Part shown: positions 1-10,534 of the stretch, piece by piece
How positions within the stretch are numbered: position 1 is the stretch's first letter
Layout of the letters: each line of letters opens with the position of its first letter
The notes under the pieces: generated by a model
Databases searched by the model: none
Told to the model about the DNA's origin: nothing
What the model saw: the letters and a program-made list of their open reading frames with translations, nothing else
Program-made: the position numbers and the translations under genes
Assembly: GCF_015602705.1 (NCBI RefSeq)
Contig: NZ_CP059081.1
Location: 2,861,702-2,925,701, forward strand
DNA length: 64,000 nt
Origin: Acinetobacter lwoffii
GTDB lineage: Bacteria; Pseudomonadota; Gammaproteobacteria; Pseudomonadales; Moraxellaceae
Direction: 5' to 3'

Positions 1-544
1 CGAAGGTTTCAGTAGAAAAATCGATACTGGCAGACTGATGTTCTTTTTTAAAGGCAGGATGATCAAAATCAATGGTGAAGTTCAGCTGAAAGCCCTCATG
101 TGGGCTAAAAATGGCACGTTTGTCATCAATCAGTGCTTCAACCGGTTTAATAATCTTGACGAATTTTTTAGCAGCATCCAGCTCTTGCAAACCGCCCTGC
201 ATCAACAGGTAAATAAACGGACCTGCACTGCCGTCCATAATCGGGACTTCAGAAGCCGATACTTCAATAATCAGGTTATCAATGCCCAGACCAGCGATCG
301 CACTCATGACATGTTCAATGGTGCCTACTTTGGCATTTTCCTGAACGAGGTTCGAGCACATAAAGGCTTCCTGAATCAGCATGGCATCAGCTGGAATGTC
401 CACTGGTGGGTTCAGGTCTATACGACGAAACACAATTCCCCCATCGGCATGGTGCGGCACAAAGTTAATCATGACTTTCTGCCCACTGTGAAGACCGATT
501 CCGCTCGCTTTCACGACACGTTTCAGGGTACGTTGTTTCAACAT
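1..544 (-). CDS. lpxC: UDP-3-O-acyl-N-acetylglucosamine deacetylase LpxC (3' end outside window)
   Basis: Zinc deacetylase that catalyses the committed step of lipid A synthesis in the cytoplasm. The first 181 codons are present; about 300 residues is usual for the family, so roughly 120 C-terminal residues lie beyond the left edge. The protein begins [20 protein letters not shown], the typical LpxC start, and an EHVMSA segment near residue 78 carries the first zinc-binding histidine. It follows ftsZ in the same direction. A strong terminator separates the two, so lpxC probably has its own promoter in the 545-602 gap. Confidence 0.95.
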   Translation of the reverse strand, partial: MLKQRTLKRVVKASGIGLHSGQKVMINFVPHHADGGIVFRRIDLNPPVDIPADAMLIQEAFMCSNLVQENAKVGTIEHVMSAIAGLGIDNLIIEVSASEVPIMDGSAGPFIYLLMQGGLQELDAAKKFVKIIKPVEALIDDKRAIFSPHEGFQLNFTIDFDHPAFKKEHQSASIDFSTETF

Positions 545-602
545 GCTTTTATCATCTGTTCATCTATAAAACCGCTATACGTTAGCATATTTGGCCATTG
601 AT

Positions 603-635
603 AAAAAACAAAAAGGTGGCTTAAAAGCCACCTTT
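603..635 (-). terminator. Intrinsic terminator after ftsZ
   Basis: An 11-bp stem (612-622 with 625-635) encloses a 2-nt gap. Read on the minus strand it is followed by a T-rich run. It closes the murG-to-ftsZ transcription unit before lpxC. Confidence 0.8.
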
Positions 636-670
636 CCTGTCTAATCCATCTAAACACATGATGTTACATG

Positions 671-1864
671 TTATTTACGCTGTTGATTCTTAAGATAATC
701 CTGAATGCTCATTGGCGTTGGGCGCGAGCTAGAAACCGAAGCCGCCGCTGGATTCGCTGCTGCCCCTGTTTCATGCTGCTGACGCTGAATTGCCGGTACA
801 TCATCATCTTCCACCACAGCCTGTGCAACTGCTGCTGGACGAGTTGCCTGTACATTAGTACGTTTGGTCGGTTCAACTGAATCCGCTGCATGACGGGTTA
901 AACCTGTTGCAATCACAGTCACGCTGATTTCATCACGCGCATCCGGATCAAAAACGGTACCGTAGAACACCTGACCCTCATCTAAATCGACAATCTGGTT
1001 CACGACATCAGTAATTTCTTCAATTTCACCGAAAGTCACATCATCGCCACCGGTCACGTTAATCAGAATACCTTTGGCATTCATGATAGTCACGTTGTCG
1101 AGTAATGGACTACGGATTGCCTGCTCAGCAGCCTGACGTGCACGATTCTCACCACGCCCCAGACCCACACCCATCATGGCATAACCACGGGTGCTCATGG
1201 CTGTTTTCAAGTCAGCAAAGTCAAGGTTGATATGGCCAGGACGGACGACTAAATCAAAAATACTGCGTACTGCATTCAGTAGAACATCATCCGCTTTTTT
1301 ATATGCATCTTTCATTGAAATATCACGGAAGACTTTCAATAGACGCTGGTTTGGAATGATGATTAATGAGTCTACATGCTGCTCAAGGGCTTCGATGCCT
1401 TTTTCAGCAGACTGTAAACGGCGTTTGCCTTCAAAGTTAAATGGCGTGGTCACGACACCAACGGTCAGGATACCCATTTCTTTCGCAATTTCAGCCACGA
1501 CTGGCGCTGCACCGGTACCGGTACCACCACCCATACCTGCAGTAACAAAGACCATATCGGTCCCTTCAAGCTGCTGGCGGATCAGTTCACGGCTTTCTTC
1601 TGCTGCGGTCTGGCCGACTTGCGGATTTGCACCTGCACCCAGACCACGGGTACTTTGCTCGCCCAGCTGAATTTTAAATTCGGCTTCCATGCGATCCAAT
1701 GCCTGCTTGTCCGTATTGGCACAAACAAACTTTACGCCCTGGATATCGGACTGCAACATATGTTGTACAGCATTACCACCCGCACCACCTACACCAAACA
1801 CAGTGAAACGGGCTTGACCATTGCTATCGCTATGATCGTCTTCGAAAAATTCAAATGAGGCCAT
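671..1864 (-). CDS. ftsZ: Cell division protein FtsZ
   Basis: Tubulin-like GTPase that polymerises into the Z ring at midcell. The 397-residue length fits the family. The tubulin/FtsZ signature GGGTGTG is at residues 112-118, preceded by the N-terminal nucleotide-binding segment VGGAGGNAV near 25-33. A Gln/Ala-rich linker (about 330-380) leads to a C-terminal tail SIQDYLKNQQRK, which differs from the DYLDIPAFLRKQ form of enterobacteria; this tail binds FtsA and ZipA. It lies 159 bp downstream of ftsA in the same direction, so an extra promoter in that gap is possible. Confidence 0.98.
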   Translation of the reverse strand: MASFEFFEDDHSDSNGQARFTVFGVGGAGGNAVQHMLQSDIQGVKFVCANTDKQALDRMEAEFKIQLGEQSTRGLGAGANPQVGQTAAEESRELIRQQLEGTDMVFVTAGMGGGTGTGAAPVVAEIAKEMGILTVGVVTTPFNFEGKRRLQSAEKGIEALEQHVDSLIIIPNQRLLKVFRDISMKDAYKKADDVLLNAVRSIFDLVVRPGHINLDFADLKTAMSTRGYAMMGVGLGRGENRARQAAEQAIRSPLLDNVTIMNAKGILINVTGGDDVTFGEIEEITDVVNQIVDLDEGQVFYGTVFDPDARDEISVTVIATGLTRHAADSVEPTKRTNVQATRPAAVAQAVVEDDDVPAIQRQQHETGAAANPAAASVSSSRPTPMSIQDYLKNQQRK

Positions 1865-2023
1865 GACCTATAAAATTCCTAATTCATAATTGGCAGTCAC
1901 TAAGCCCGTATACTGCCTTAATCTTAATAAAATTGTTTTTAAGAATGCTGCTCATGCGTTCACTTGTCAAGTACAAGCCCGATTAACTACATCTTCCCAA
2001 CAATATTCACAATAAAAATCGAC

Positions 2024-3286
2024 TTAAAAGATTGATTTCAAGGTGTCATTAAAGCCAAACAAGGCTCTTTTGACCCGCTTAGCCAATGACAACCGTTCTA
2101 CATCATCCTGTTCCACAATTGTGTCCTGGGTATCACTCTGACTAAACATCAGCAAACCAGCCACAGTACTATATTGCGAGCGGCGTAAAGCAGCCTGATG
2201 TTGTTCGTCTGCATACACCTGAGTCGGCGGATTACCTAAATGCGCCGAGACCCCCATGGTACGGCGAACAAAGCTCACCATTCCTTCGATATGACTAGCA
2301 TCGCCGGTCAATACCACACCATGATACAAGCCCTGAAGAGCACCGTTTTTCACCAATTCATCACGCACCAGACCCAGAATTTCTTCATAACGCGCCATGA
2401 TGATTTCAGTCAATTCAATCCGGCTGATGGTTTGTGGCCCATCAATCCCCTGGAACTGAATCATATGATCCGGCTTGACCACTTTCAGGTCGACACAGCC
2501 ATACAATAATTTCAGACGTTCAGCTTCTTCGGTCGTGGTTTGCAATACTGCTGCAATATCACGGGTCACATGTTCACCGCCACGTTGGAAGGTATGGGTT
2601 AAGGCCAAACGACCATCCACATACACTGCAACATTGGTCGTGCCGGCACCGATATCTACTAAGCATACGCCATATTCTTTTTCGTCTTTCAGCAGGCTGG
2701 CTTCAGCAGTAGCCAAGCTCGACACCACCATTTTTTCTACACCAATATTGGCACCTTTCAGGGCGCGATCAATATTCTGCATGGTACTGATCGGCAGCAT
2801 CATCAAATGATAGTGTCCGGTCATGCTATGTGCCGACATCCGAATCGGGTTTAACACCCATTCCGGTGAGTCGTCCAGCTCAAAACCCAGAGGCACAGCA
2901 CTGACCAGATAATGATCTGAAGTCAAATGACTAGCTTTAGCCAATTCCAGTGCACGCACCACTTCACTGGTGGTAATCGCATGCTCGCTATTGTCGATCG
3001 AGGTGCGACCTGAAGCATAAAAGCTTTTTAATTCGGCACTTGGAATAGAGACCCAGGCAGAATGTACACGACATTCCGCCATATCTTCTGCTTCTTGAAC
3101 GGCATTTTTAATTGCAGTAATAACTTTATCGAGACTGACAATTTTCCCTTTACTCATGCCTCGGTTACGAGCGGTGGCCATACCAATCACTTGGATATTG
3201 TCTGGCGCGTGTACCTTGCCAATCAAAACTGAAACTTTGTGTGTCCCAATGTCAATCGCCACAACCGAGGGAACAGCTTCACTCAT
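2024..3286 (-). CDS. ftsA: Cell division protein FtsA
   Basis: Actin-like ATPase that tethers FtsZ filaments to the inner membrane. The 420 residues start with the phosphate-1 motif AIDIGTHKVSVLIG (residues 10-23), and VDIGAGTTNVAVY near 210 gives the second phosphate motif. The C-terminal segment around residues 398-420, rich in Lys, Arg, Leu and Phe, is the expected amphipathic membrane-targeting helix. It sits between ftsQ and ftsZ in the usual dcw order. Confidence 0.97.
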   Translation of the reverse strand: MSEAVPSVVAIDIGTHKVSVLIGKVHAPDNIQVIGMATARNRGMSKGKIVSLDKVITAIKNAVQEAEDMAECRVHSAWVSIPSAELKSFYASGRTSIDNSEHAITTSEVVRALELAKASHLTSDHYLVSAVPLGFELDDSPEWVLNPIRMSAHSMTGHYHLMMLPISTMQNIDRALKGANIGVEKMVVSSLATAEASLLKDEKEYGVCLVDIGAGTTNVAVYVDGRLALTHTFQRGGEHVTRDIAAVLQTTTEEAERLKLLYGCVDLKVVKPDHMIQFQGIDGPQTISRIELTEIIMARYEEILGLVRDELVKNGALQGLYHGVVLTGDASHIEGMVSFVRRTMGVSAHLGNPPTQVYADEQHQAALRRSQYSTVAGLLMFSQSDTQDTIVEQDDVERLSLAKRVKRALFGFNDTLKSIF

Positions 3287-3356
3287 TATTCACTACTACC
3301 ATTACGTGTTTGTTAGATTTATGGCTTTAAATGCCTCTATTTTTTAAAGCCGGTCA

Positions 3357-4211
3357 TTATGGCTTTACTGTTACCTTATTCTCAACGCCCGTGTCATCAA
3401 TGGTTACAATAAAATGTCCATTTACAATTTTAGGCGGAATTGAATTTTTCCACTGGATCGACAATCCATTGCGATAACGCAGGTCAATGGCCGAAATTTT
3501 AGACCAGACGGGCTTTAAATCGCTCTGAGACAGATGGCTCAGGCGTTGTAATTTGCTCATGGTCTGATCTTTATCAACAATTATTCTTAAACCCGAATCA
3601 AACTGCATAAACCAGGTCATTCGCTCGGTGAGATATAATTCTTTTAGACGAATGCCTTGTGGCAAAAATAATTGATTAATTTCATTATAACGACGCATCA
3701 TGGTTTCTGCATGGCTCGCCGGCCCATGTAGTAACGGTAATGCCTGATAATTCTTGGGTGTGACTTCCGTGAAAATCACACCACTGTCACTCAATAAACG
3801 TCCCGTTCCCCAACGCGCAATCGCATGATGCGGCATCACCCGCACCCGAATGCCATTTGGCCAGGCTCGGGAAACCACGACCCGATCCACCCAGGATAAT
3901 TCCAGGGTACGATCACGGATCGCTTCCAAATCCGAAGTAAAATAGTTTTCGGTCACGATCGGTGACACATACTGCATGACCTGACGCTGTTCAGCAGCCG
4001 AGCGCGTACCCACGACACCCAGCTCTGCCACATCACTATTGGTCATGACTTTATATAAGCCCAATATTCCAAAGGCCAGCACCAGTAGCGCAATACACAA
4101 CAATAACCAGCCACCAAAATTGGTCAGCTTTTCTTTGCGTGTTGGCGGCTTGTCGTGAATTGAAGTAATCGCAGCACGTTTACGGCGCATGGAAACAGGA
4201 AGTTGAGCCAT
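3357..4211 (-). CDS. ftsQ: Cell division protein FtsQ
   Basis: Bitopic inner membrane protein that links early and late divisome proteins through FtsB/FtsL. I place the start at the ATG giving MAQLPVSMRRKRA, two bases after the ddl stop; the reading frame stays open 16 codons further upstream into ddl. A basic cytoplasmic N-terminus is followed by one membrane segment (about residues 40-60), then the POTRA and beta domains. Length is 284 residues, normal for the family. The near-contact with ddl suggests translational coupling, since no strong Shine-Dalgarno is visible. Confidence 0.93.
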   Translation of the reverse strand: MAQLPVSMRRKRAAITSIHDKPPTRKEKLTNFGGWLLLCIALLVLAFGILGLYKVMTNSDVAELGVVGTRSAAEQRQVMQYVSPIVTENYFTSDLEAIRDRTLELSWVDRVVVSRAWPNGIRVRVMPHHAIARWGTGRLLSDSGVIFTEVTPKNYQALPLLHGPASHAETMMRRYNEINQLFLPQGIRLKELYLTERMTWFMQFDSGLRIIVDKDQTMSKLQRLSHLSQSDLKPVWSKISAIDLRYRNGLSIQWKNSIPPKIVNGHFIVTIDDTGVENKVTVKP

Positions 4212-4213
4212 AT

Positions 4214-5143
4214 TTAGTGTGCCGAACCAGTCAAGGTCTGTTCCAGTATCGCCACACACAGCTCATCAAAACTGTAACCGACTGCAGCTGCCGCCTTTGG
4301 CACCAGTGAATGACTGGTCATTCCCGGCACGGTATTCACTTCAAGCAACCAGAAGTTGCCCTGTTCATCCTGCATGGCATCAATCCGGCCCCAACCGCTG
4401 GCACCGACTGCCTGGAATGCGCGCAAACTCAAGGCTTTTAACTGCTGCTCTTCAGCTTCACTTAAACCACATGGAATGCCATATTGCACATCATTACGCT
4501 GATATTTCGCTTCATAATCGTAGAAGGCAACATCTTGAGGCGGTTCAAGACGAATCACCGGTAGCGCCTGACCATTTAAAACCACAATGGTGTATTCACG
4601 GCCGGTAATCCATTTTTCTGCCATCACCACGGCATCATGTTCAGTTGCCTTGGTAATCGCTTCGGCAAAGTCTTCAATTTTCTCGACCTTGCTCATGCCG
4701 ATACTGGAACCTTCATGCACCGGCTTGATAATCAAAGGCAAGCCTAAAGCATTAACAATGTCGGTCGCATCAGAATCTCTGGTGACAATACGATACGGCG
4801 CTGTCGGTAATTCCGAGCCCTGCCAGACCTGCTTGGTCTTGACCTTGTCCATGCCGATCGCAGAACCTTGTACACCGGTACCGGTATACGGCACGTTTAA
4901 CCATTCCAGTGCACCCTGAATTTGGCCGTCTTCCCCGCCACGTCCATGCAATACAATAAAAGCACGATCATAATTTACCAGTTCTGTGACACTACGCTCC
5001 TGCGGGTCAAACGCTTCCGCATTAACCCCTGAACGCACTAATGCCTCAAGTACCGCCGTACCACTGTCTAGAGAAACCTCACGCTCTGCAGATTTACCAC
5101 CAAGCAACACGGCAACTTTTCCGAATTTTGAAGCATTTGACAC
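4214..5143 (-). CDS. ddl: D-alanine--D-alanine ligase
   Basis: ATP-grasp enzyme that makes D-Ala-D-Ala for the peptidoglycan stem peptide in the cytoplasm. The 309-residue length matches the DdlB type found in dcw clusters. The N-terminal AVLLGGKSAEREVSLDSG segment and the EGSSIGMSKV loop near residue 145 are family hallmarks. The C-terminal LLEVNTVPGMTSHSLVPKAA motif supplies Mg/ATP ligands. It is cotranscribed between murC and ftsQ. Confidence 0.97.
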   Translation of the reverse strand: MSNASKFGKVAVLLGGKSAEREVSLDSGTAVLEALVRSGVNAEAFDPQERSVTELVNYDRAFIVLHGRGGEDGQIQGALEWLNVPYTGTGVQGSAIGMDKVKTKQVWQGSELPTAPYRIVTRDSDATDIVNALGLPLIIKPVHEGSSIGMSKVEKIEDFAEAITKATEHDAVVMAEKWITGREYTIVVLNGQALPVIRLEPPQDVAFYDYEAKYQRNDVQYGIPCGLSEAEEQQLKALSLRAFQAVGASGWGRIDAMQDEQGNFWLLEVNTVPGMTSHSLVPKAAAAVGYSFDELCVAILEQTLTGSAH

Positions 5144-5200
5144 GTTTATATCCTTAAACTTTTTTCAATCTGGTCAATTCAATTCAGTCACACAAGATGA

Positions 5201-6649
5201 CTATTTTATATATAAGTGATTTTGTGCAAGTTCGACTGAGATTGCTCCAACATTACCTGCGCCCTGGGTTAATAACAAGTCATTTGCTTGCAATACTTTT
5301 CTCATGATCTGATTCAGGTTGCCGTCCGTCGCATCAACCAGAATCGGCTCGACTTCACCACGTAAGCGAATGCTGCGGGCCAAAGTACGGCTGTCCGCCC
5401 CGACAATCGGTTTTTCACCGGCAGGATAAACATCCAGCAACAATAACTGGTCTACAGTAGAAAGCACTTCCACAAAATCATCAAAACAGTCACGGGTACG
5501 GCTATAACGGTGTGGCTGGAACATCATGACCAGACGACGGTCCGGATGACTCTGACGCGCGGCTTTAATCGTTGCTTCGACTTCTTTTGGATGATGGCCA
5601 TAGTCATCCACCAGTTTCACGTCACCGCCCTCAATCGCAAACTCACCCTGAACCTCAAAGCGGCGACCCACACCACTGAAACCTTCCAGTGCACGGCAGA
5701 TTGAAGCATCAGACACGCCTTCATCGGTTGCTATACCAATCGCGGCCAGGGCATTCAGCACATTATGCAAACCTGGCTGGTTGACCGTTACACGCAATGG
5801 CTCACGCTCTTTACGCAATACGGTAAAGTGGGTTTGCATACCATCCTGATCAACATCTACTGCGCGGATGTCATTGTCTTCATTAAAACCATAAGTCAGT
5901 AACGGACGTGCAATCCGCGGCATGATTTCACGGATATTAGCATCATCACCACAGACTACGGCCAAGCCGTAAAATGGCAGTTTTTGCAGGAACTGGATAA
6001 AGGTATCTTTCAGGACATCGAAGCTACCGCCATAGGTATCCATATGATCGGCATCAATATTGGTCACCACGGCAGCCATCGGTTCCAGGTGCAGGAAAGA
6101 GGCGTCTGATTCATCAGCTTCGGCTACGATATAACGGCTGGCGCCCAAGGCTGCGTTCATACCGGTACGGTTCAGCAAACCACCGATCACATAGGTTGGA
6201 TCCATGTTTTCTTCAGCCAGCATACAGGTGATCAGACTGGTGGTTGTGGTTTTGCCATGCGTGCCGGCAACGGCAATACCATGACGGTAACGCATTAGTT
6301 CACCCAGCATTTCCGCACGGCGAACCACAGGAATACGGTTTTCAATCGCGGTTTTAATTTCCGGATTTTCTTTATCAATCGCGGTAGAGACCACGATCAC
6401 GTTGGCGCCCTTAATATTATTTGCAGTATGCCCGATATAGACTTTAATGCCATTCGCTTCCAGCTGTGCGGTGGTATTGGATGCCTTGATATCTGAACCG
6501 GAAACTTTATAGCCCTGGTTTTTCAGCACTTCCGCAATACCACACATGCCTGCGCCACCGATCCCCACAAAATGAATGTGTTTGATACGGCGCATTTCCG
6601 GCACTTTAATTAACTTTTTCGCTTGTTCAGCTGGGGTTGTTGGAGACAT
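5201..6649 (-). CDS. murC: UDP-N-acetylmuramate--L-alanine ligase
   Basis: Cytoplasmic Mur ligase that adds L-Ala to UDP-MurNAc. The P-loop [10 protein letters not shown] is at residues 129-138. The N-terminal Rossmann segment [17 protein letters not shown] binds UDP-MurNAc. Length of 482 residues is typical. Its start is 12 bp after the murG stop, consistent with one operon. Confidence 0.97.
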   Translation of the reverse strand: MSPTTPAEQAKKLIKVPEMRRIKHIHFVGIGGAGMCGIAEVLKNQGYKVSGSDIKASNTTAQLEANGIKVYIGHTANNIKGANVIVVSTAIDKENPEIKTAIENRIPVVRRAEMLGELMRYRHGIAVAGTHGKTTTTSLITCMLAEENMDPTYVIGGLLNRTGMNAALGASRYIVAEADESDASFLHLEPMAAVVTNIDADHMDTYGGSFDVLKDTFIQFLQKLPFYGLAVVCGDDANIREIMPRIARPLLTYGFNEDNDIRAVDVDQDGMQTHFTVLRKEREPLRVTVNQPGLHNVLNALAAIGIATDEGVSDASICRALEGFSGVGRRFEVQGEFAIEGGDVKLVDDYGHHPKEVEATIKAARQSHPDRRLVMMFQPHRYSRTRDCFDDFVEVLSTVDQLLLLDVYPAGEKPIVGADSRTLARSIRLRGEVEPILVDATDGNLNQIMRKVLQANDLLLTQGAGNVGAISVELAQNHLYIK

Positions 6650-6661
6650 AGTTTACTCGGA

Positions 6662-7759
6662 TTACAATTCTTGAATTAAACGGACCACATGTTGAGTCGC
6701 ATCGGGTTGAGCCTGTCGACGTGCTTTCACGGCCATTTCCATTAACAGTTGGCGATTCAGCATCGGCTCTAATAATGTTTTTAAACTTTCCGGGGTCATC
6801 GTGGCCTGCGGGCAAATCTTTGCCGCATTGATATTGGCCAGGAAACCAGCATTGGCCGTCTGGTGATCATCCACCGCACTTGGAAGCGGCACAAAAATCG
6901 CAGCCACCCCGGCAGTGGCAATTTCAGTTACAGTCAAAGCTCCGGCACGGCAAATCACCAGATCGGCATCAGAATAGGCTTTGGCCATATCTTCAATAAA
7001 GGGCTGTACTTCAACTTGTAGATTGGCTGGTGCATTTTCATAACGTGCCCGGGTCGCCTCGGCATGGTTTTGCCCACACTGATGATAGACGCTTAATGGC
7101 ACATTGAGTTGCTTTAAAGCTTCCGGAACCCGTTCATTTAAGGCTTGCGCCCCCAAAGACCCGCCAACGATCAAAATACGTAAGGGCATTCCTACCTTGT
7201 CACGCTCCTGATAACGCCAGGATGGATTTAAAATTTCGCTAATTTCTTGTCGTACCGGATTGCCGGTAGTCACGACTTTTTCTTGGGCCGGAAAAGTGTT
7301 CGGGAATGCCTGGCACACTGTCTTTGCCACACGCGACAATTGGGTGTTGGTAAAACCAGCAACTGCATTCTGTTCATGGATCAGCACCGGAATGCCTAAG
7401 ATACGCGCGGCCAAACCACCCGGGCCTGCCACATAACCGCCAAAGCCTGCCACGGCATCGACCTTAAGCTGTTTCATAAATTTCATGGCACTGAAGGTGG
7501 CTTTCATGATTTTAAAAGGCGCCAAGGCCTTACGTAGAAAACCGTTGCCACGCACACCCTGAATATCAATCTGATAAATGGGAATATTCTGGTTTTTTAA
7601 TAGACGGTTTTCCATGCCTGCGGGTGTGGCCAACCAAGAGACCTGTATACCTTGTTGTTGTAAATCTTTGGCAACAGCTAACGCTGGAAACACATGTCCA
7701 CCTGTACCTGCGGCCATCATCATGACATGTTTAGGCTGTTTTTGCTGAGCGTCGGTCAC
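6662..7759 (-). CDS. murG: Undecaprenyl-PP-MurNAc-pentapeptide-UDPGlcNAc GlcNAc transferase
   Basis: Peripheral membrane glycosyltransferase that turns lipid I into lipid II. The N-terminal MMMAAGTGGHVFPALAVA segment (GTGGH at residues 18-22) and the PVLIHEQNAVAGFTN segment are MurG signatures. Length of 365 residues is normal. It is the first gene of the dcw segment here. The usual upstream neighbours ftsW and murD are absent from this window, and the divergent neighbour is an unrelated transporter. Confidence 0.97.
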   Translation of the reverse strand: MTDAQQKQPKHVMMMAAGTGGHVFPALAVAKDLQQQGIQVSWLATPAGMENRLLKNQNIPIYQIDIQGVRGNGFLRKALAPFKIMKATFSAMKFMKQLKVDAVAGFGGYVAGPGGLAARILGIPVLIHEQNAVAGFTNTQLSRVAKTVCQAFPNTFPAQEKVVTTGNPVRQEISEILNPSWRYQERDKVGMPLRILIVGGSLGAQALNERVPEALKQLNVPLSVYHQCGQNHAEATRARYENAPANLQVEVQPFIEDMAKAYSDADLVICRAGALTVTEIATAGVAAIFVPLPSAVDDHQTANAGFLANINAAKICPQATMTPESLKTLLEPMLNRQLLMEMAVKARRQAQPDATQHVVRLIQEL

Positions 7760-8183
7760 GGTCTAATTCTTCAATTCAAAAAATGGAGCAGGAAATCTGA
7801 TTTAAGTAATCAATTGTAATCACAAACCTCAGGCCATGAAAGTTTATTTACTTTATTTCAACAAGGCTTTAATTGTTTTTTTCACGCAAACTTCAAGTTT
7901 AGACTCGTTTTATTTATAAGGTCTGCACTTTTCCTTCGACTTAAGTGACATATCATATCAATTTTAAATAGTTTTCTCATTATATTATCAATAACTTTGC
8001 CACGAAGAGCGCTTTATTTACAGCGGTCTTCCGTTTTCTCCCGTTCACCTCCTCTCTTATCATTGGCCGATAATCTTAGGCTTAAATCCTATCAATTTTA
8101 TAAAAGTTTCATGCTATTCATATCTATATATGAATGATGCTTGATGTACAAGCAGATGCTTTAAATGGACTCCGTTCGGATAG
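7760..8183. other. 424-bp divergent intergenic region (murG / MFS gene)
   Basis: AT-rich, with no supported gene. It must hold promoters for the murG operon and for the divergent MFS gene. The one clear structure is the palindrome at 8116-8135, listed separately. Confidence 0.6.
8116..8135. promoter_or_regulatory. Perfect palindrome upstream of the MFS gene
   Basis: ATTCATAT-ctat-ATATGAAT: 8-bp arms with a 4-bp spacer, 48 bp before the start codon at 8184. It looks like an operator for a dimeric regulator. No regulator gene is adjacent, so its owner is unknown. Confidence 0.4.
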
Positions 8184-9386
8184 ATGTCAAAAATATCATG
8201 TCGTGATGTATGGATTATCTTGGCCGGTTATCTGGCTGCGATCCATGTAGGCAAACTTTCAGCCGTGATTCCTGTGTTACAGCAGGATTTAAACCTGAGT
8301 TTTACTCAGGCTGGTTTTTCATTAGCGTTGGTGCAGGCCGCCGGAATGCTGTTTGCGCTATGCATTGGCGCCTTCTCGGAAAAAATGGGATTAAAGCGCT
8401 GCCTGATCATAGCCTTAATCATTTTAGGGCTGAGCAGTCTTGCCGGGCTTTGGATTACGCAGCCTGCCACTTTATATGTATTGCGTTTTATGGAAGGAAT
8501 CGGTTTTTTAACCATTTCCTTGTGTGCGCCAGCAATTTTAAAACGTACCAGCCGCGCTGAAACACTGAATTTCAAGATGGGACTCTGGAGTTCCTATATG
8601 GGCATCGGTGTCAGTCTGGCCGTATTAACGATTCCTCTGCTGCTTGAATATCTGGACTGGCAAACGATCTGGGCCATTTTGGGCTGCCTGTGCCTTGTCA
8701 TTGCTGGCATGATTAAACAATATTTAAATATTGAACCTGTCCTGGTAACACAGCCAGACTCTTCTCAGGCAGCTACGGAAAACACCTCATTTTGGCAGAT
8801 TGTTAAAATTACTCTGACCCATCCTCCCATTATCTGTCTAGCGATTATTTTTGCCTGTTATACCAGTCAATGGATTACTGTCACGGGCTTTCTGCCTACG
8901 CTGTATGTGGAACAGGGGCTGGACTTAAAAAGCGCAGGGATGCTGGTTTCAATGGTCGTTCTGGCCAATCTGGGGGGTACTTTTGGCGCAGGCATGTTGC
9001 TACAACAGGGTTATAGACCGCACACCTTATTGAGCACCGGATTTGTGGCAATGCTCTGCAGCAGTTGTCTGGTTTTTGCAGCAAATTCCTGGCTCTCATT
9101 TGAATTTCAGGTTGTCAGTGCCGTGCTGTTTTCACTGATTGGCGGGATGATCCCGACCACTGTTTTTGCGATTACCCTGCACTATGCACCACGCGCTTAT
9201 GCAGCAGCGGCCAGTGTGGGTCTGGTGTTACAAATTTCAGCCTGCGCACAGTTTTTTATACCGACCCTGAGCGCTGCGCTGATATCTGCCACCCAATACT
9301 GGGCCAATCTTGCCATTATCACTGTCTGCCTTTCGATGCTGGGCATCGTGATGACGGCATTTTTATTTAAGCGTTATCCTAAATAA
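8184..9386 (+). CDS. MFS transporter, CynX/NimT-like
   Basis: Inner membrane transporter of the major facilitator superfamily. The 400 residues show about 12 hydrophobic segments in two halves split by a hydrophilic stretch near residues 185-205. The loop GAFSEKMGLKRCL near residue 66 matches the MFS loop 2-3 motif. Overall character resembles cyanate/nitroimidazole-type CynX relatives, but the substrate cannot be told. GGATAG lies just ahead of the ATG. The gene stands alone and may be controlled through the palindrome at 8116-8135. Confidence 0.8.
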   Translation: MSKISCRDVWIILAGYLAAIHVGKLSAVIPVLQQDLNLSFTQAGFSLALVQAAGMLFALCIGAFSEKMGLKRCLIIALIILGLSSLAGLWITQPATLYVLRFMEGIGFLTISLCAPAILKRTSRAETLNFKMGLWSSYMGIGVSLAVLTIPLLLEYLDWQTIWAILGCLCLVIAGMIKQYLNIEPVLVTQPDSSQAATENTSFWQIVKITLTHPPIICLAIIFACYTSQWITVTGFLPTLYVEQGLDLKSAGMLVSMVVLANLGGTFGAGMLLQQGYRPHTLLSTGFVAMLCSSCLVFAANSWLSFEFQVVSAVLFSLIGGMIPTTVFAITLHYAPRAYAAAASVGLVLQISACAQFFIPTLSAALISATQYWANLAIITVCLSMLGIVMTAFLFKRYPK

Positions 9387-9404
9387 GCGATCCCAAATGA
9401 AATA

Positions 9405-9436
9405 AATAAAAAAGAGCCTGCAAGCAGACTCTTCTT
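9405..9436 (-). terminator. Terminator between the convergent MFS gene and gshB
   Basis: Stem 9412-9421 with 9424-9433 (10 bp with one G-U type mismatch). The T-rich tail lies on the minus strand, so it mainly ends gshB. It may also stop transcription coming from the MFS gene. Confidence 0.7.
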
Positions 9437-9452
9437 TCACCTGATTTTGCCT

Positions 9453-10403
9453 TTAAACCTGATTGGCCCGCCCCGCTTCCAGCACGGCAAACAGATCATC
9501 CGCAATCGAGGTGCCAAACTGGGCGTCAATTTCACGGATACAGGTTGGACTGGTTACATTAATTTCAGTGACATAATTTCCGATCACATCCAGCCCCACA
9601 AAAACCAGACCTTTTTCTCTGAGATACGGCCCTACTTGTGCCGCAATGGCTTTGTCATTTTCAGTCAGTGGACGCGCCTCGCCTAGACCACCCGCGGCCA
9701 GATTACCGCGCACTTCACCATTTTGCGGAATACGGGCCAGACAATACGGCACTGGCTCGCCATTAATCATCAGGATGCGTTTATCGCCTTCGACAATTTC
9801 CGGAATATAACGCTGCGCCATAATCGGCTGGGTACCATTATTGGTCAGTATTTCAATGGTTGAACCGATATTGATCCCGTCCTGATACAGACGGAAAATC
9901 CCGGTGCCGCCCATGCCATCTAACGGTTTTACAATCACATCGACCTGTTCTTTGAGAAATTCACGGATCAGGCTTTGCTGCGAAGTCACCAAGGTCGGAA
10001 CTTGCAGATGCGGGAACTGGGTCGCGAACAGTTTTTCATTACAGTCACGCAGGCTTTGCGGTTTGTTGATGATCCATGCCCCTTCGCGCTCTGCCTGCTC
10101 CAGAATATAAGTGGTATAGACGAAGTTCATATCAAAAGGCGGATCTTTACGCATCAAGACAACGTCATAAGCAGCGATCGACTCTTTTTGTTTTTCGCCA
10201 AGTTCATAATAATGGTCGTAGTCTTCAAATACCTGTAACGGCGCGATCAAACCAAAGGCCTTGCCCTGATCGATATATAAATCTTGCTGCAATGCATAAC
10301 CGAGTTCATGCCCGCGACGTGCTGCTGCCCATAGCATCGCCATGGTTGAGTCTTTCTTCAGGTTTACATTTTCAATGGGATCCATCACAACAAGTACGCG
10401 CAT
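9453..10403 (-). CDS. gshB: Glutathione synthetase
   Basis: ATP-grasp ligase that joins gamma-Glu-Cys and Gly to make glutathione. The 316 residues begin MRVLVVMDPIENVNLKKDST, the typical prokaryotic GshB N-terminus. The ATP-grasp segment VKPLDGMGGTGIF lies near residue 158, and INVTSPTCIREI near 285 is the conserved C-terminal motif. Its partner gshA is 30 kb away at 40984-42561. It is convergent with the MFS gene and appears to be a single-gene unit. Confidence 0.96.
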   Translation of the reverse strand: MRVLVVMDPIENVNLKKDSTMAMLWAAARRGHELGYALQQDLYIDQGKAFGLIAPLQVFEDYDHYYELGEKQKESIAAYDVVLMRKDPPFDMNFVYTTYILEQAEREGAWIINKPQSLRDCNEKLFATQFPHLQVPTLVTSQQSLIREFLKEQVDVIVKPLDGMGGTGIFRLYQDGINIGSTIEILTNNGTQPIMAQRYIPEIVEGDKRILMINGEPVPYCLARIPQNGEVRGNLAAGGLGEARPLTENDKAIAAQVGPYLREKGLVFVGLDVIGNYVTEINVTSPTCIREIDAQFGTSIADDLFAVLEAGRANQV

Positions 10404-10534
10404 GTGTCTCTGCTCTTTTTCAAAAAATGACTTGGCAAGGAGTATAGCTTGTGTCGATTCTTTTGTTTATGGTGATTTTGCATGACTTATTTTATATAGG
10501 TACTGAGACAGATTGAGCCCACAGGAGGTTTGCC

